Shown one piece after another: positions 53,214 to 61,025 of a DNA stretch of 64,000 bases (positions are counted from its first letter, which is position 1; each line of letters starts with the position of its first letter). Below the pieces are notes generated by a model. It ran no database searches. It was given only the letters and a program-made list of their open reading frames with translations, and was not told the DNA's origin. The stretch spans positions 49,442 through 113,441 of the forward strand of contig NZ_NNBJ01000024.1 in the NCBI RefSeq assembly GCF_002803085.1, read 5' to 3'. The stretch is from Streptomyces sp. CB01201. Lineage in GTDB: Bacteria > Actinomycetota > Actinomycetes > Streptomycetales > Streptomycetaceae. A program made the translations under genes and the position numbers.

Positions 53214-54107
53214 TCAGCTCTCGTAGTTGAGGTAGTGCCACGCGTGCTCGATCAGCTCGCGCCCATCTTTCTCGGTCCACTTCTGGTCCCCGCCGAACAC
53301 CTTCTTGATCCCGTTCGGCTCCACCATCGGGCGTAGATAGCTGACCCAGCCTCCCGTGAGCTGCCGGTAGACCTCCCGCAGGCTCTCGCGGACCACAACG
53401 TCCAAGCTGCCATCGTGGAGCAAGACGTCGTCCGGGACGTTGTAGACCAGGCACTCGGAAAAGTACGACGGCAGGGCCTTGATCACCCCCTCGGAGGCGA
53501 GGTCGTTCTCGATGTTCTTCAGCACCCGCACCACGAACTTGTACCGGCGGTTGGTGTTGGTGTTCTTCGTGCGGCCGTTGGCCAGCTGGAGCTCGGGCCA
53601 GTTGATGACGCGCTTGCCGTCGCGCCCGTATACGACGCTGCCTACATACTCCCTACCGGGAGCGTAGGCCACCCACTTGAAGCACGGCACCACGTCGATG
53701 CTGGGGCGGCTGCCCACAACCTCCGGAACGTAGAAGGAGAGATTGTGGTCCGTGTCCACCGAACCGAAGTGATTGGTGAGCGCGTCCTTGACCTCCTGGC
53801 GGAGCCTCTGTCGAGTCCATGGTCCCTGCTCCCCAAACCACCAAGTAGCCATCCCCTCCGTATGGAAGGGGTTGTTGAGCTTCACCATGATGTCGACGTC
53901 GCTGTCACCGCGGACGTTGGTGTTGTTGGGGTACGAGCCCTTCGAGGCCACCGTGATGTCGAGTCCCTGGAACGGCTCGTGTCGGCGGACCGCTTGTTTC
54001 ACCATGCGCTCAGCGCGATCCAGCCGGAGCCGTTCGGAATCCCCCGGCGGGTTCCTCCACTTGTTGATCAAAGCGATCCGCTGTTCATATGTCAGCTGTC
54101 GTGCCAT
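53214..54107 (-). CDS. CBASS CD-NTase (cGAS/DncV-like nucleotidyltransferase)
   Basis: 297 residues from the ATG at 54107, which has GGAGG six bases upstream; the ATG at 54119 lacks this. The polymerase-beta-like active site is intact: GSYPNNTNVRGDSDVDI gives the GS pair at 57-58 and Asp70/Asp72, and the third acid is Asp138 in RPSIDVVPCF. Helical C-terminal parts complete the expected ~300-residue length. CD-NTases make cyclic oligonucleotides on phage infection; here the signal would activate the Cap15-like effector 2 bp downstream. No Cap2/Cap3 or HORMA/TRIP13 genes are present, so this is a minimal (type I) CBASS. The nucleotide product cannot be read from sequence. Confidence 0.87.
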   Translation of the reverse strand: MARQLTYEQRIALINKWRNPPGDSERLRLDRAERMVKQAVRRHEPFQGLDITVASKGSYPNNTNVRGDSDVDIMVKLNNPFHTEGMATWWFGEQGPWTRQRLRQEVKDALTNHFGSVDTDHNLSFYVPEVVGSRPSIDVVPCFKWVAYAPGREYVGSVVYGRDGKRVINWPELQLANGRTKNTNTNRRYKFVVRVLKNIENDLASEGVIKALPSYFSECLVYNVPDDVLLHDGSLDVVVRESLREVYRQLTGGWVSYLRPMVEPNGIKKVFGGDQKWTEKDGRELIEHAWHYLNYES

Positions 54108-54416
54108 CAACGCCTCCATGCTCCGGCGAGCCTGCGCCGACCGACAGCGTACGAGCGGGCACTGACAGCCTCACCGGAATTCCGCATGGGCCTCAAGTCA
54201 GGCACGGCCAGGAGTGGGGAGCTTGACCCTGCGGCATCAGAGGGAGGGGCTCAACATCCCATGCCCGGCAACGACTTCTGGCTCCTGGACAAGCGCAGAT
54301 CCACTCCGGTTGGGCGACGGCTGGAGAGCAAGGGAGAACACTCTTACCCTGAAGGCCCTTGGTGGGGAGGTCACACTGGCCCTCCCCCCAGGTTGCGATG
54401 ACCGAAGGGATGGGCT
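54108..54416. promoter_or_regulatory. ~310-bp divergent intergenic region before CBASS
   Basis: It separates the CD-NTase start from the plus-strand gene at 54417 and must hold the CBASS promoter. No gene and no clear promoter or operator motif could be identified by eye. Confidence 0.4.
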
Positions 54417-54752
54417 GTGTCCGACCGACCTGAGATTGTCTGCATCTGTGGATCTGCCCGGTTCGTGGAGGAGATGCGTGCGGTGAACCGTGGTCTGGCC
54501 TTCGAGGGGATCATCGTTGTCGCGCCGGTCGAAGCAGACGGGTTGATCACTGATGAGCAGAAGAAGGCGCTGGGCGCCCTTCACCTGCGCAGGATCGACC
54601 TTGCAGACCGGGTTCTGGTCGTCAACCCTGGCGGGTACATCGGCGAGTCCACGAGCAGGGAAGTGGATTATGCCCACGCCGCCGGCAAGCCGGTGTCGTT
54701 CACTTTTGAGGAAGAGCTGAGGATGACGTGGGGCCCAGCGACACGCGCCTGA
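54417..54752 (+). CDS. Nucleoside 2-deoxyribosyltransferase-like protein (DUF4406-like)
   Basis: 111 residues from a GTG. A small Rossmann-type protein: IVCICGSARFVEEMRAVNRGLAFEGIIVVAP, then HLRRIDLADRVLVVNPGGYIGESTSREVDYAHAAGKPVSF. The GSARF and GGYIGESTSREVDYA motifs are typical of this superfamily, which cleaves or transfers deoxyribosyl groups or hydrolyses N-glycosidic bonds. It overlaps the next kinase-like gene, so the two act together. In this setting it may serve nucleotide salvage or defence. Confidence 0.75.
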   Translation: MSDRPEIVCICGSARFVEEMRAVNRGLAFEGIIVVAPVEADGLITDEQKKALGALHLRRIDLADRVLVVNPGGYIGESTSREVDYAHAAGKPVSFTFEEELRMTWGPATRA

Positions 54753-55267
54753 TCGTGCTCCGCGGCAACAGCGCCTCGGGCAAGTCCTCCGTCGCGGCCT
54801 GCCTGCGCGAGCGGTACGGCCGCAATCTCGCGATCGTTGCGCAGGACAACCTCCGCCGGATCGTCCTGCGCGAACGCGACCGGCCCGGCGGCGCCAACAT
54901 CGGCCTGATCGACCTCACCGCCCGCTACGCCCTCGACAACGGCTTCCACGTCGTCATCGAAGGCATCCTGTACGCCGACCGCTACGGCCCGATGCTCCTG
55001 GACCTGGTGCGCGCCCACCAGGGCGTCACGCGGTGCTACTACCTCGATGTGCCCTTCGAGCAGACACTGCTCCGGCACGCAACGAAACCGGACGCCGAGT
55101 ACCTCGCGCACGTCAACGAGGGCCACCTGCGCGACTGGTATCGAGACAAGGACCTGCTCCCCGACGGCCTGGAGACCGTTGTCCCTGCGGCCAGCAGCCT
55201 GGACGACACGGTCCAGCAGATCCTCTCCGAGAGCGGCCTGAACGGCATTGCCCCGATCGACCGCTGA
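54728..55267 (+). CDS. P-loop kinase-like ATPase
   Basis: 179 residues from a GTG overlapping the upstream gene by 25 bases. Walker A GNSASGKSS (about 13-21) sits at the N-terminus, with AQDNLRR and VVIEGILY following as in small-molecule or zeta-toxin-type kinases. The length is that of a nucleoside/antibiotic phosphotransferase-like kinase. Substrate unknown; coupling to a deoxyribosyltransferase-like protein hints at nucleoside metabolism. Confidence 0.75.
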   Translation: MGPSDTRLIVLRGNSASGKSSVAACLRERYGRNLAIVAQDNLRRIVLRERDRPGGANIGLIDLTARYALDNGFHVVIEGILYADRYGPMLLDLVRAHQGVTRCYYLDVPFEQTLLRHATKPDAEYLAHVNEGHLRDWYRDKDLLPDGLETVVPAASSLDDTVQQILSESGLNGIAPIDR

Positions 55268-55336
55268 GGCGCGCCACTGCAGGTACGGTCGGCAGCAGCG
55301 ACGGCGGCAACACCAGCGGACCCAGGGGGAATGGGC

Positions 55337-55951
55337 GTGGAGAACGGATCGCAGAGCATCCCGTGGGGCGGCGAGTGGCGACGTCACCTTCGCTCCGGTC
55401 CCGAGATGGACCTCGTGCGCTCGTGGATGCGCCGTGTCGAATGCCCGACCTGTGAGGCGGCCGCAGGGCGGGCCTGCCGCACCGCAGGCGGCCGCCCGAC
55501 CAGCGAACACCGCGCACGCCGTGACGCCGTCGGCCGCATCCCGTACGCGAAGTGGCAGGAGGAGGGCCTCATCCCGGAGCAGCGGACGTACACGATTCCG
55601 GCCGTGCTCAAGGAGTCGGTGACGGCCCGCGCCGACTTCAACGTAGACACCGCCCTGGCTGACGGTGTGGCGGTCGTCCGGATGTTCCTCGCCGACCGGC
55701 TCGGGCTGCTCCTCCAGGGCGAGGAAGCGATGGACCGTATCGATGAGGCCGTGCGGCAACTGATCGAGGTCCGTGGGCCGGTGGGGACGGCCGATATGGT
55801 CACCGTCCTCGCCAGTCTCGTCACCGCGCTGTTGTCGGCGAGCGCCGGCCCCGACGGCGATCCGGAGGCCCTGTTCGACATGGTGATCCGCGCGCAGGTC
55901 GACACGGCCCGCACGATACAGAAGATCCAAAGGGAGCGCGCCGAGGGTTGA
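55337..55951 (+). CDS. Hypothetical protein with Cys-rich N-terminal motif
   Basis: About 204 residues; a GTG at 55337 suits the AGGGGGA ribosome site better than the ATG at 55331. The segment VECPTCEAAAGRACRTAGGRPTSEHRARRDA is a short zinc-binding-like CxxC...C...H motif seen in actinobacterial plasmid and phage proteins. The rest is helical (VAVVRMFLADRLGLLLQGEEAMDRIDEAVRQL). Convergent with the HTH gene at 55965. Function unknown. Confidence 0.6.
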   Translation: MENGSQSIPWGGEWRRHLRSGPEMDLVRSWMRRVECPTCEAAAGRACRTAGGRPTSEHRARRDAVGRIPYAKWQEEGLIPEQRTYTIPAVLKESVTARADFNVDTALADGVAVVRMFLADRLGLLLQGEEAMDRIDEAVRQLIEVRGPVGTADMVTVLASLVTALLSASAGPDGDPEALFDMVIRAQVDTARTIQKIQRERAEG

Positions 55952-55964
55952 CCCGGCCGGCTCG

Positions 55965-56276
55965 TTACGCCCGCCCCTGCCCCTGGGCGTCACCGGCAGC
56001 GGCGTAGCGGGTGAGGTCGACACCATCCGAGCGGGCTTCCTTGAGCCGGGTGGACACCAGACCGGCGGAAACACTCAGCTCGCGCGCGATCTCGTAGCCC
56101 TTCAGTCCCAGCCGGTGCAGTTCGACGATCTGGTCCCGTCGTTGCCGGGATCGGCCCTCGTACGCCGTGCGTTCCTCAGCGACCATGCGCACCACCGTCC
56201 GTGGGGACACTCCGAACCGGTCGGCAAGTTCACGGGCCGTCACGGTACGGCGTTCACGGTTGGGTTCCTGCGTCAC
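55965..56276 (-). CDS. Helix-turn-helix protein coupled to the replicase remnant
   Basis: 103 residues from a GTG at 56276 overlapping the replicase stop (GTGA). It has two HTH units, TARELADRFGVSPRTVVRMVAEERTAY and GLKGYEIARELSVSAGLVSTRLKEAR. Small HTH proteins after replicases often control copy number. With the replicase broken, its present role is unclear, but the gene itself is intact. Confidence 0.7.
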   Translation of the reverse strand: MTQEPNRERRTVTARELADRFGVSPRTVVRMVAEERTAYEGRSRQRRDQIVELHRLGLKGYEIARELSVSAGLVSTRLKEARSDGVDLTRYAAAGDAQGQGRA

Positions 56277-57186
56277 GACGTCCCGCTCATGTACTTCAGC
56301 ATTGCTGCTGTCCGCTCGTCCCGGCGCGCTGTGCGCACCGTCCCCGAAGCCTTCCCGCCCTTCTTCCCGCGGGCGGACTGGATGGCGACGAAGGTGGCCT
56401 CGTAGACAGCCGCACCGTCCTTCCACATCCTCGACTTGGTCGTGATCCACCGGTGGATGCTGTTGGCGATCGCCCGCGCCTCCACGGTCGGCAGCGGCTC
56501 CGCGAATTCGGCGTTGCGGGTGTGCACTTCGGCGTGGATGGCGGTGTGGAGGGTGCCGGGGCTGCCGAAGTGGTGACGTACCTCGCGGTACGCCCAGGTC
56601 CGGGCCGTCTCGAAGATCGAGCAGTTGCGCCCCAGCCCGGTGATGTTGGTGCGGAACCGCTTGGTCTCCCGCCAGCGTGCGGGCGGCATGTGGCCGCTCA
56701 GCGCCTCCTACAGGCCGCCGAGCGTGTGGAGTCCGCCGTGGAGCCACTCGGTGCTCCAGTCCGTGTGCAGCGGATTCTTCGTCATCAGCCCCGAGTACGC
56801 CGCATCGCCGTCCAGCGCGCGCCGCAGTCCTTTCGGTGACCGCAGCGGCGTAGGCCAGTGGCTTGCGCCTGGCGTACTCGGTTCGCGTCACCGCCTCCGC
56901 CAGGGCCCACACCGCATGAGCGTGCCCATTCACCGGATTCTCCACGACCGCGTTGGGTAGCGGATGCGACCCCACCGACGACACCGCCCGCAGCACCGGC
57001 ATCCGAGTGGTCCACGTCCACGACGAGGAGATTGCTCATCGCCGACGGGTTCGCCTTCACGTACCGACGGGTCATCGCCACCGGCCGCCGCTCACGTCGG
57101 ATCCCCTCCTGCAGCCAGTTCGTCGCGTATGGCCGCAACGGCAGCCACAACTCGTCCCACTGCACTCCGGGCAACTCGACGTTCAT
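56273..57186 (-). pseudogene. Plasmid replicase (Rep), broken by frameshifts and an in-frame TAG
   Basis: Replicase-family sequence can be followed across three frames. MNVELPGVQWDELWLPLRPYATNWLQEGIRRERRPVAMTRRYVKANPSAMSNLLVVDVDHSDA comes from 57186. Then VENPVNGHAHAVWALAEAVTRTEYARRKPLAYAAAVTE. Then GLRRALDGDAAYSGLMTKNPLHTDWSTEWLHGGLHTLGGL, a TAG near 56708, and MPPARWRETKRFRTNITGLGRN...AMLKYMSGTS to 56273. At least two frameshifts and one stop make it non-functional. Three ~90-bp-spaced repeats lie just upstream, as expected of its own origin. Confidence 0.82.
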
Positions 57187-57237
57187 CCGCTGATCATCCC
57201 GAACCAGCGGACGCGAGAGAGCCGGACACGCCGCGAA

Positions 57238-57454
57238 CTTCAAGGTAAGTCACGAAGCCAAGTCAGATGATTGCAGGAGAAGGGGATTTCGTCGGGAGCC
57301 CCCAGACCGTCGGCGTAAGGCCAGATCTTCAAAGTCCGTCACGAAGCCAAGTCAGATGGTTGGGGCCTTCCGACCTGCTGCGCCGGCAACCGCCACGGGC
57401 CGACTTCACCGGGGTTGCATCTTCAAAGTCCGTCGCGAGCCAAGTCAGATGGTT
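57238..57454. repeat. Three direct repeats, probable origin of the dead replicase
   Basis: Copies of a ~33-bp unit containing CGAAGCCAAGTCAGATG lie at 57238-57270, 57327-57360 and 57421-57454 (the third reads CGCGAGCCAAGTCAGATG), all in the same orientation, spaced 89 and 94 bp. They begin 52 bp upstream of the replicase start. Unit spacing is too irregular and copies too few for a CRISPR array. Confidence 0.75.
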
Positions 57455-58194
57455 CACTCTCCCTGCCGGGAAACCACGACCTACCCCCGGCGCCTGGCCG
57501 CCGCGCTGCCCAAGAGCGACGGCCAGGCGCCCGCGCCGAAGTCGTCCTCCGGGAGACCGAGGGCCGCCTGGCCGCCTCAAGGGCACCACCTCGTGCGTCC
57601 AGCACCGCGCCCGGCTCGTGCGGTCGCTCTACACGCGGCTGGACCGTCTCACCGAACCCGCCCCGGCTGTCATGTAGTTAGCCGGGGGAGCGCCCCGAAG
57701 ATCCCAGGACCTACACGCATCACCGACGTGGAAGAAGCCGAGAGCTGACCGAGGACCGCCCTGGTACCGGAGCGGTCCGCCAACCCGGCCAACGCCCCTC
57801 CGGTACCGGTAAACGGAAGGGAGAGTCTGCACTGGGCCGGTCCATCCGCGAGCCCACCATGGATCGGATCCTCGTATCTGCTGCGCGACCTGTTGCGGTA
57901 CCTGCTGCACAACCTGACGCACCATCTGCTGCGTCCCGGCCCGTCCGGGTCAACGCGTATCCGCTGGTGAGGCACATGGCGAAGCGCGGGTGGGGGATCA
58001 GGCATCCCCTTCTACCCGACTCCCTGCGCCCGATGATCAAGAAAATGAGGGTGGGGCTTGGCTGGCCGGGCGCGGCGGGGATCGGGCAGGGCATTGGGTG
58101 GTGACGCGCTCGGCTGGTGGCCTCGCGCGCTCGCCCCGGCGCAGCCCCAGCCGGCTATGACGCCTGGGGCGGGAGTTCCGTCGCCAGCCAGGTG
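57455..58194. other. ~740 bp without a confident gene
   Basis: Several short frames occur on each strand but none has recognisable content. Nothing else noted. Confidence 0.45.
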
Positions 58195-58806
58195 TCAGCG
58201 GCCGCTCTGATAGTGCAGGAGCCTTGATTCGGCTTGGTCGATCGGCAGGGCCAGGGCGGCTGCGATCTCTTCCCAGGAACGGCCTTCTCCCTGACGCTTC
58301 TGTTCGCTCAACACCTGGTGTGCGGTGGCTCGGCGGACTTCTTCCAGCTGCCGCTCCAGTCGTTCCACGACCTTCAGGACGGTGAGGGGCTCCTCGATCG
58401 AGAGTTCGTCCAGTTGCCTGACCAACTTCGCGACACGTCTGTCCAGCTTGTCGGGAACCACAGCGGAGGCGGCTTCCACCTGCTCCAGGTGAGCTTTCCA
58501 GTCCCGGTTGCAGTCACTGGTGGGTGCGTCCTCTACCCAGTCTTCGCCGCCGTCCGTCGACCAGGTCAGCGGATAGCGAGTCTCTCCGCGCCAGCCGCAA
58601 GAACAGGCCCCTCGTAATGCCGCTGCCCGGGGGTTGCCGTACTTGCCGTCATAGTCATGCCACCGGTGCGACCGATGCATGAAACTCCCGCTGCCAGTAT
58701 CGAAGATGGCCGGGCCTGGCTCGGTCCCGTCATCGAGCATCACCCCCGAACGCCCTTGATGCGACAGCCCGACCTTCCGGTCAGTCCATTCCCAGTCCGC
58801 TCCCAT
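58195..58806 (-). CDS. Hypothetical telomere-proximal protein with CxC motif
   Basis: 203 residues from an ATG with GGGAGGG upstream. The N-terminal half is polar and has a CSCGWRGETR motif that may bind zinc. The C-terminal half is a long helix (LDRRVAKLVRQLDELSIEEPLTVLKVVERLERQLEEVRRATAHQVL) ending in an HTH-like stretch (SWEEIAAALALPIDQAESRL). Possibly DNA-binding. I do not recognise a named family. Confidence 0.65.
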   Translation of the reverse strand: MGADWEWTDRKVGLSHQGRSGVMLDDGTEPGPAIFDTGSGSFMHRSHRWHDYDGKYGNPRAAALRGACSCGWRGETRYPLTWSTDGGEDWVEDAPTSDCNRDWKAHLEQVEAASAVVPDKLDRRVAKLVRQLDELSIEEPLTVLKVVERLERQLEEVRRATAHQVLSEQKRQGEGRSWEEIAAALALPIDQAESRLLHYQSGR

Positions 58807-59230
58807 GGCCCCTCCCGATTACGACGTACGGTCACGAAGCCGTCACCGACATCGGCAGCATGCCGGACGGGGTTCTCGCATGAAACCCGTCCGGCGAAAA
58901 TAGCCCCGCGCGTGCGCCAGAAGCCCCGCCCGCGAAGGACCCCGGGCCGCACGTGCATCCTGGGGCTTTGTCGCCGGTCCCACCGCCGCCCGCCGCCGCT
59001 CACCAGGACTGAGCAAACGGGCGGGTCGAGCGCTGACAGACGCGTGACTCTTTCCAACCCCAGACGTTGCATAGGACGGACCGCCCCTGAGGCGACGGTC
59101 TCGGCTGTGCTCTGTCGGCCCGTGAACGGTGAGCAATAACAGCCCGAAGGTGCTTCGCATCCTCGCCCACGTGTCAGTGACCCGATCGTTCGACGCATCG
59201 GTTCACGGGGCTGGTGCGAGATAGAGCGAC
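58807..59230. other. ~420-bp divergent intergenic region
   Basis: No supported gene. It should contain promoters for the flanking divergent genes; none was identified with confidence. Confidence 0.4.
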
Positions 59231-59923
59231 ATGACGAAGAACCACGCACGCAAAGAGGAAGTGCGACGCCGCATGAAGGAAAACGGGCGCAACAGCTACC
59301 AAGCGGAACTGAAGACCATGGCCGCAGAAGCGGGCGACGCAAAATCGGGCGACTCAGGCCCGCAACAGCGGAACGCAGATCGCCGCGAGGAGTTTGTCCT
59401 TGCCGTGCTTGATGCGGACTTGCCTCAGATGGTGAAGGTCCTCCTGCACGAGCTAGCTTCGCGACTCGACCTGAGCCTTTCGGACTGGCATGAGAACAAC
59501 ACCCGAGTCCGGTTCGAGGAGGAAGAGCTGGCACGGTGCGTTGGCCTGGACGAAGAGGCAGCCAATCTCTGCCGGGACCTGGCCGTCGAAGCCAACTGGT
59601 TGGTCGAAATCGAAGAAGGCGTGGTCGATCTGCGCACGCCCCACGAGGACTGGGATCTCTACTTTGGGGCGCTCAGTGGCCTGCAGGAGCCGATCGAAGA
59701 CGAAGACACGTATCGGAGCAAACTGGATGCATTCGTCGCGGACATCGAGCAGATCGCCCGTACGCCGATGATTTCCGGGCATGCACTCAAGAAGGCCATG
59801 GTCAAGGTGATTGGGCATACCTTTGAGCCCCTGTGCATCGGCGGTGAGCTTTCGCAAAAAAGCCATGGACTCGGCTCAGGAGAGGTGAGGACCAAGCTGC
59901 GTATGCTGACATCGGCGAAGTAG
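59231..59923 (+). CDS. Hypothetical telomere-proximal protein
   Basis: 230 residues, acidic and helical. The basic N-terminus (MTKNHARKEEVRRRMKENGRNSYQAELKTMAAEAG) resembles a small DNA-associated helical segment; the body has LDADLPQMVKVLLHELASRLDLSLSDWHENNTRVRF. Slightly lower GC and different codon use than neighbours suggest separate ancestry. No function recognised. A long inverted repeat and a terminator follow. Confidence 0.65.
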   Translation: MTKNHARKEEVRRRMKENGRNSYQAELKTMAAEAGDAKSGDSGPQQRNADRREEFVLAVLDADLPQMVKVLLHELASRLDLSLSDWHENNTRVRFEEEELARCVGLDEEAANLCRDLAVEANWLVEIEEGVVDLRTPHEDWDLYFGALSGLQEPIEDEDTYRSKLDAFVADIEQIARTPMISGHALKKAMVKVIGHTFEPLCIGGELSQKSHGLGSGEVRTKLRMLTSAK

Positions 59924-59952
59924 CCGAATTGCAGGGGTAGCCGTCCGAGACC

Positions 59953-60030
59953 CCAAGTTCTACACGCACACCCGTACGATGCCACAGCTCAGAACCCCAG
60001 GCATCGCACCTCAGTGCGTGTAGAACTTGG
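59953..60030. repeat. 17-bp inverted repeat with 44-bp spacer
   Basis: CCAAGTTCTACACGCAC at 59953-59969 and its exact complement at 60014-60030. A related but imperfect string, CCCCAAGCCCTACACA, occurs near the telomere around 63775. It may be a protein-binding or recombination site. Confidence 0.65.
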
Positions 60031-60053
60031 AGCAGTGCCGTCGGCCCCGGACA

Positions 60054-60093
60054 ACGAAGGGCCCCGGGTCGCCATGCGCCCGGGGCCCTTCGT
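60054..60093. terminator. Hairpin terminator
   Basis: A 15-bp perfect stem (ACGAAGGGCCCCGGG at 60054-60068 with its complement at 60079-60093), placed between the plus-strand gene ending at 59923 and the minus-strand gene ending at 60220; suited to both directions. Confidence 0.75.
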
Positions 60094-60219
60094 CGATCTC
60101 ACCGCCACTGCTCACCAGTCATCAGGTGCACTGCCCACCCACGCGATTGGTCGGCCTTCGTTGTGGCGCCTCAGTGCGAGCCCCCCCAATCGAGTCGGGC
60201 GAGCAAGCGACCCGACCAC

Positions 60220-60762
60220 CTATTTAGGTCGAGCACCGCGCGACGAACGGAGAGCGGGTGCTGGGTCAACTCCTAGCTGAGCGGCAACAATCGGGGTACG
60301 CAGGTTGGGCCGGAGCGTCCATGACACCGGAGGTGTCGTGGTGAGCCAGTCGTTCTTCATCAGCCGGTGAACAATGTACGCACGCACCTGCATGTTTTCG
60401 TCCCCCCACCCGAGACCGGCGCACAACTGGGTGGTCGAGGGCCCGTGCCCATGCTCGGCGCGGAACGCCGCAGCGAAGGCAACCGCCGCTTCACCACGGT
60501 CCGGACGCTGGTCCTTGATCTCTTGATAGCGGAGCTTGGCCTGTTTTCCGAAGGCTGGCCTGAACGACCTCACCCTCATGATGCCGTCTGCCACCCGGTC
60601 CAGCGGGACCCGGCACCGAGTGCAGTTCTCCACCGCTTCGGCGTGTCGGCGCAGTGCCGGACTGGCCTGCATTTTCCACCCTGCCCATGTCTCAGCTACC
60701 GCCGCGAGACGACGTTCCACGTGCGTGGCTCGTGCCGCCCGGTACTCCTGAGATCTAGTCAC
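60220..60762 (-). CDS. Hypothetical telomere-proximal protein with CxxC and winged-helix-like region
   Basis: 180 residues from a GTG at 60762. The N-terminal half is basic with ENCTRCRVPLDR, a possible zinc knuckle. The C-terminal half (AFAAAFRAEHGHGPSTTQLCAGLGWGDENMQVRAYIVHRLMKNDWLTTTPPVSWTL) has the pattern of a winged helix. It lies directly inside the terminal helicase gene on the same strand. A DNA-binding role at the end of the replicon is plausible but unproven. Confidence 0.65.
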   Translation of the reverse strand: MTRSQEYRAARATHVERRLAAVAETWAGWKMQASPALRRHAEAVENCTRCRVPLDRVADGIMRVRSFRPAFGKQAKLRYQEIKDQRPDRGEAAVAFAAAFRAEHGHGPSTTQLCAGLGWGDENMQVRAYIVHRLMKNDWLTTTPPVSWTLRPNLRTPIVAAQLGVDPAPALRSSRGARPK

Positions 60763-61025
60763 ATGCCAGCAACGACATAGCCCAGCTTTCAGCTACCGGC
60801 CGAGCCGAAAATTTCGTAGCGCACCTGCGCGCCCAGCGACCTCCGGATCGGCCGGGCGGCCTGGTCGTGCCAGTAGCTGGAAGGACTGGCATGCGCAGCT
60901 CCCTGCCTGCCGAGCTCGGTCCCGCCGCCTTGGCCGCTCCCGCCTCTAGCGCTGCTCCCTCCCGTGAGTCGGCCGCGGATCGACGCTGACCGCCTGCTGG
61001 CTCGCTTCCTACCCGCTCGTGGTCA

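Noticed and set aside
57238..57454. Three spaced repeats as a CRISPR array
   Set aside because: Only three copies, spacers of ~55-60 bases, imperfect repeats and no cas genes; they lie directly upstream of a replicase, fitting an origin.
57629..58104. Short frames between the replicase repeats and 58195
   Set aside because: No start with a ribosome site, low-complexity translations and no recognisable family on either strand.
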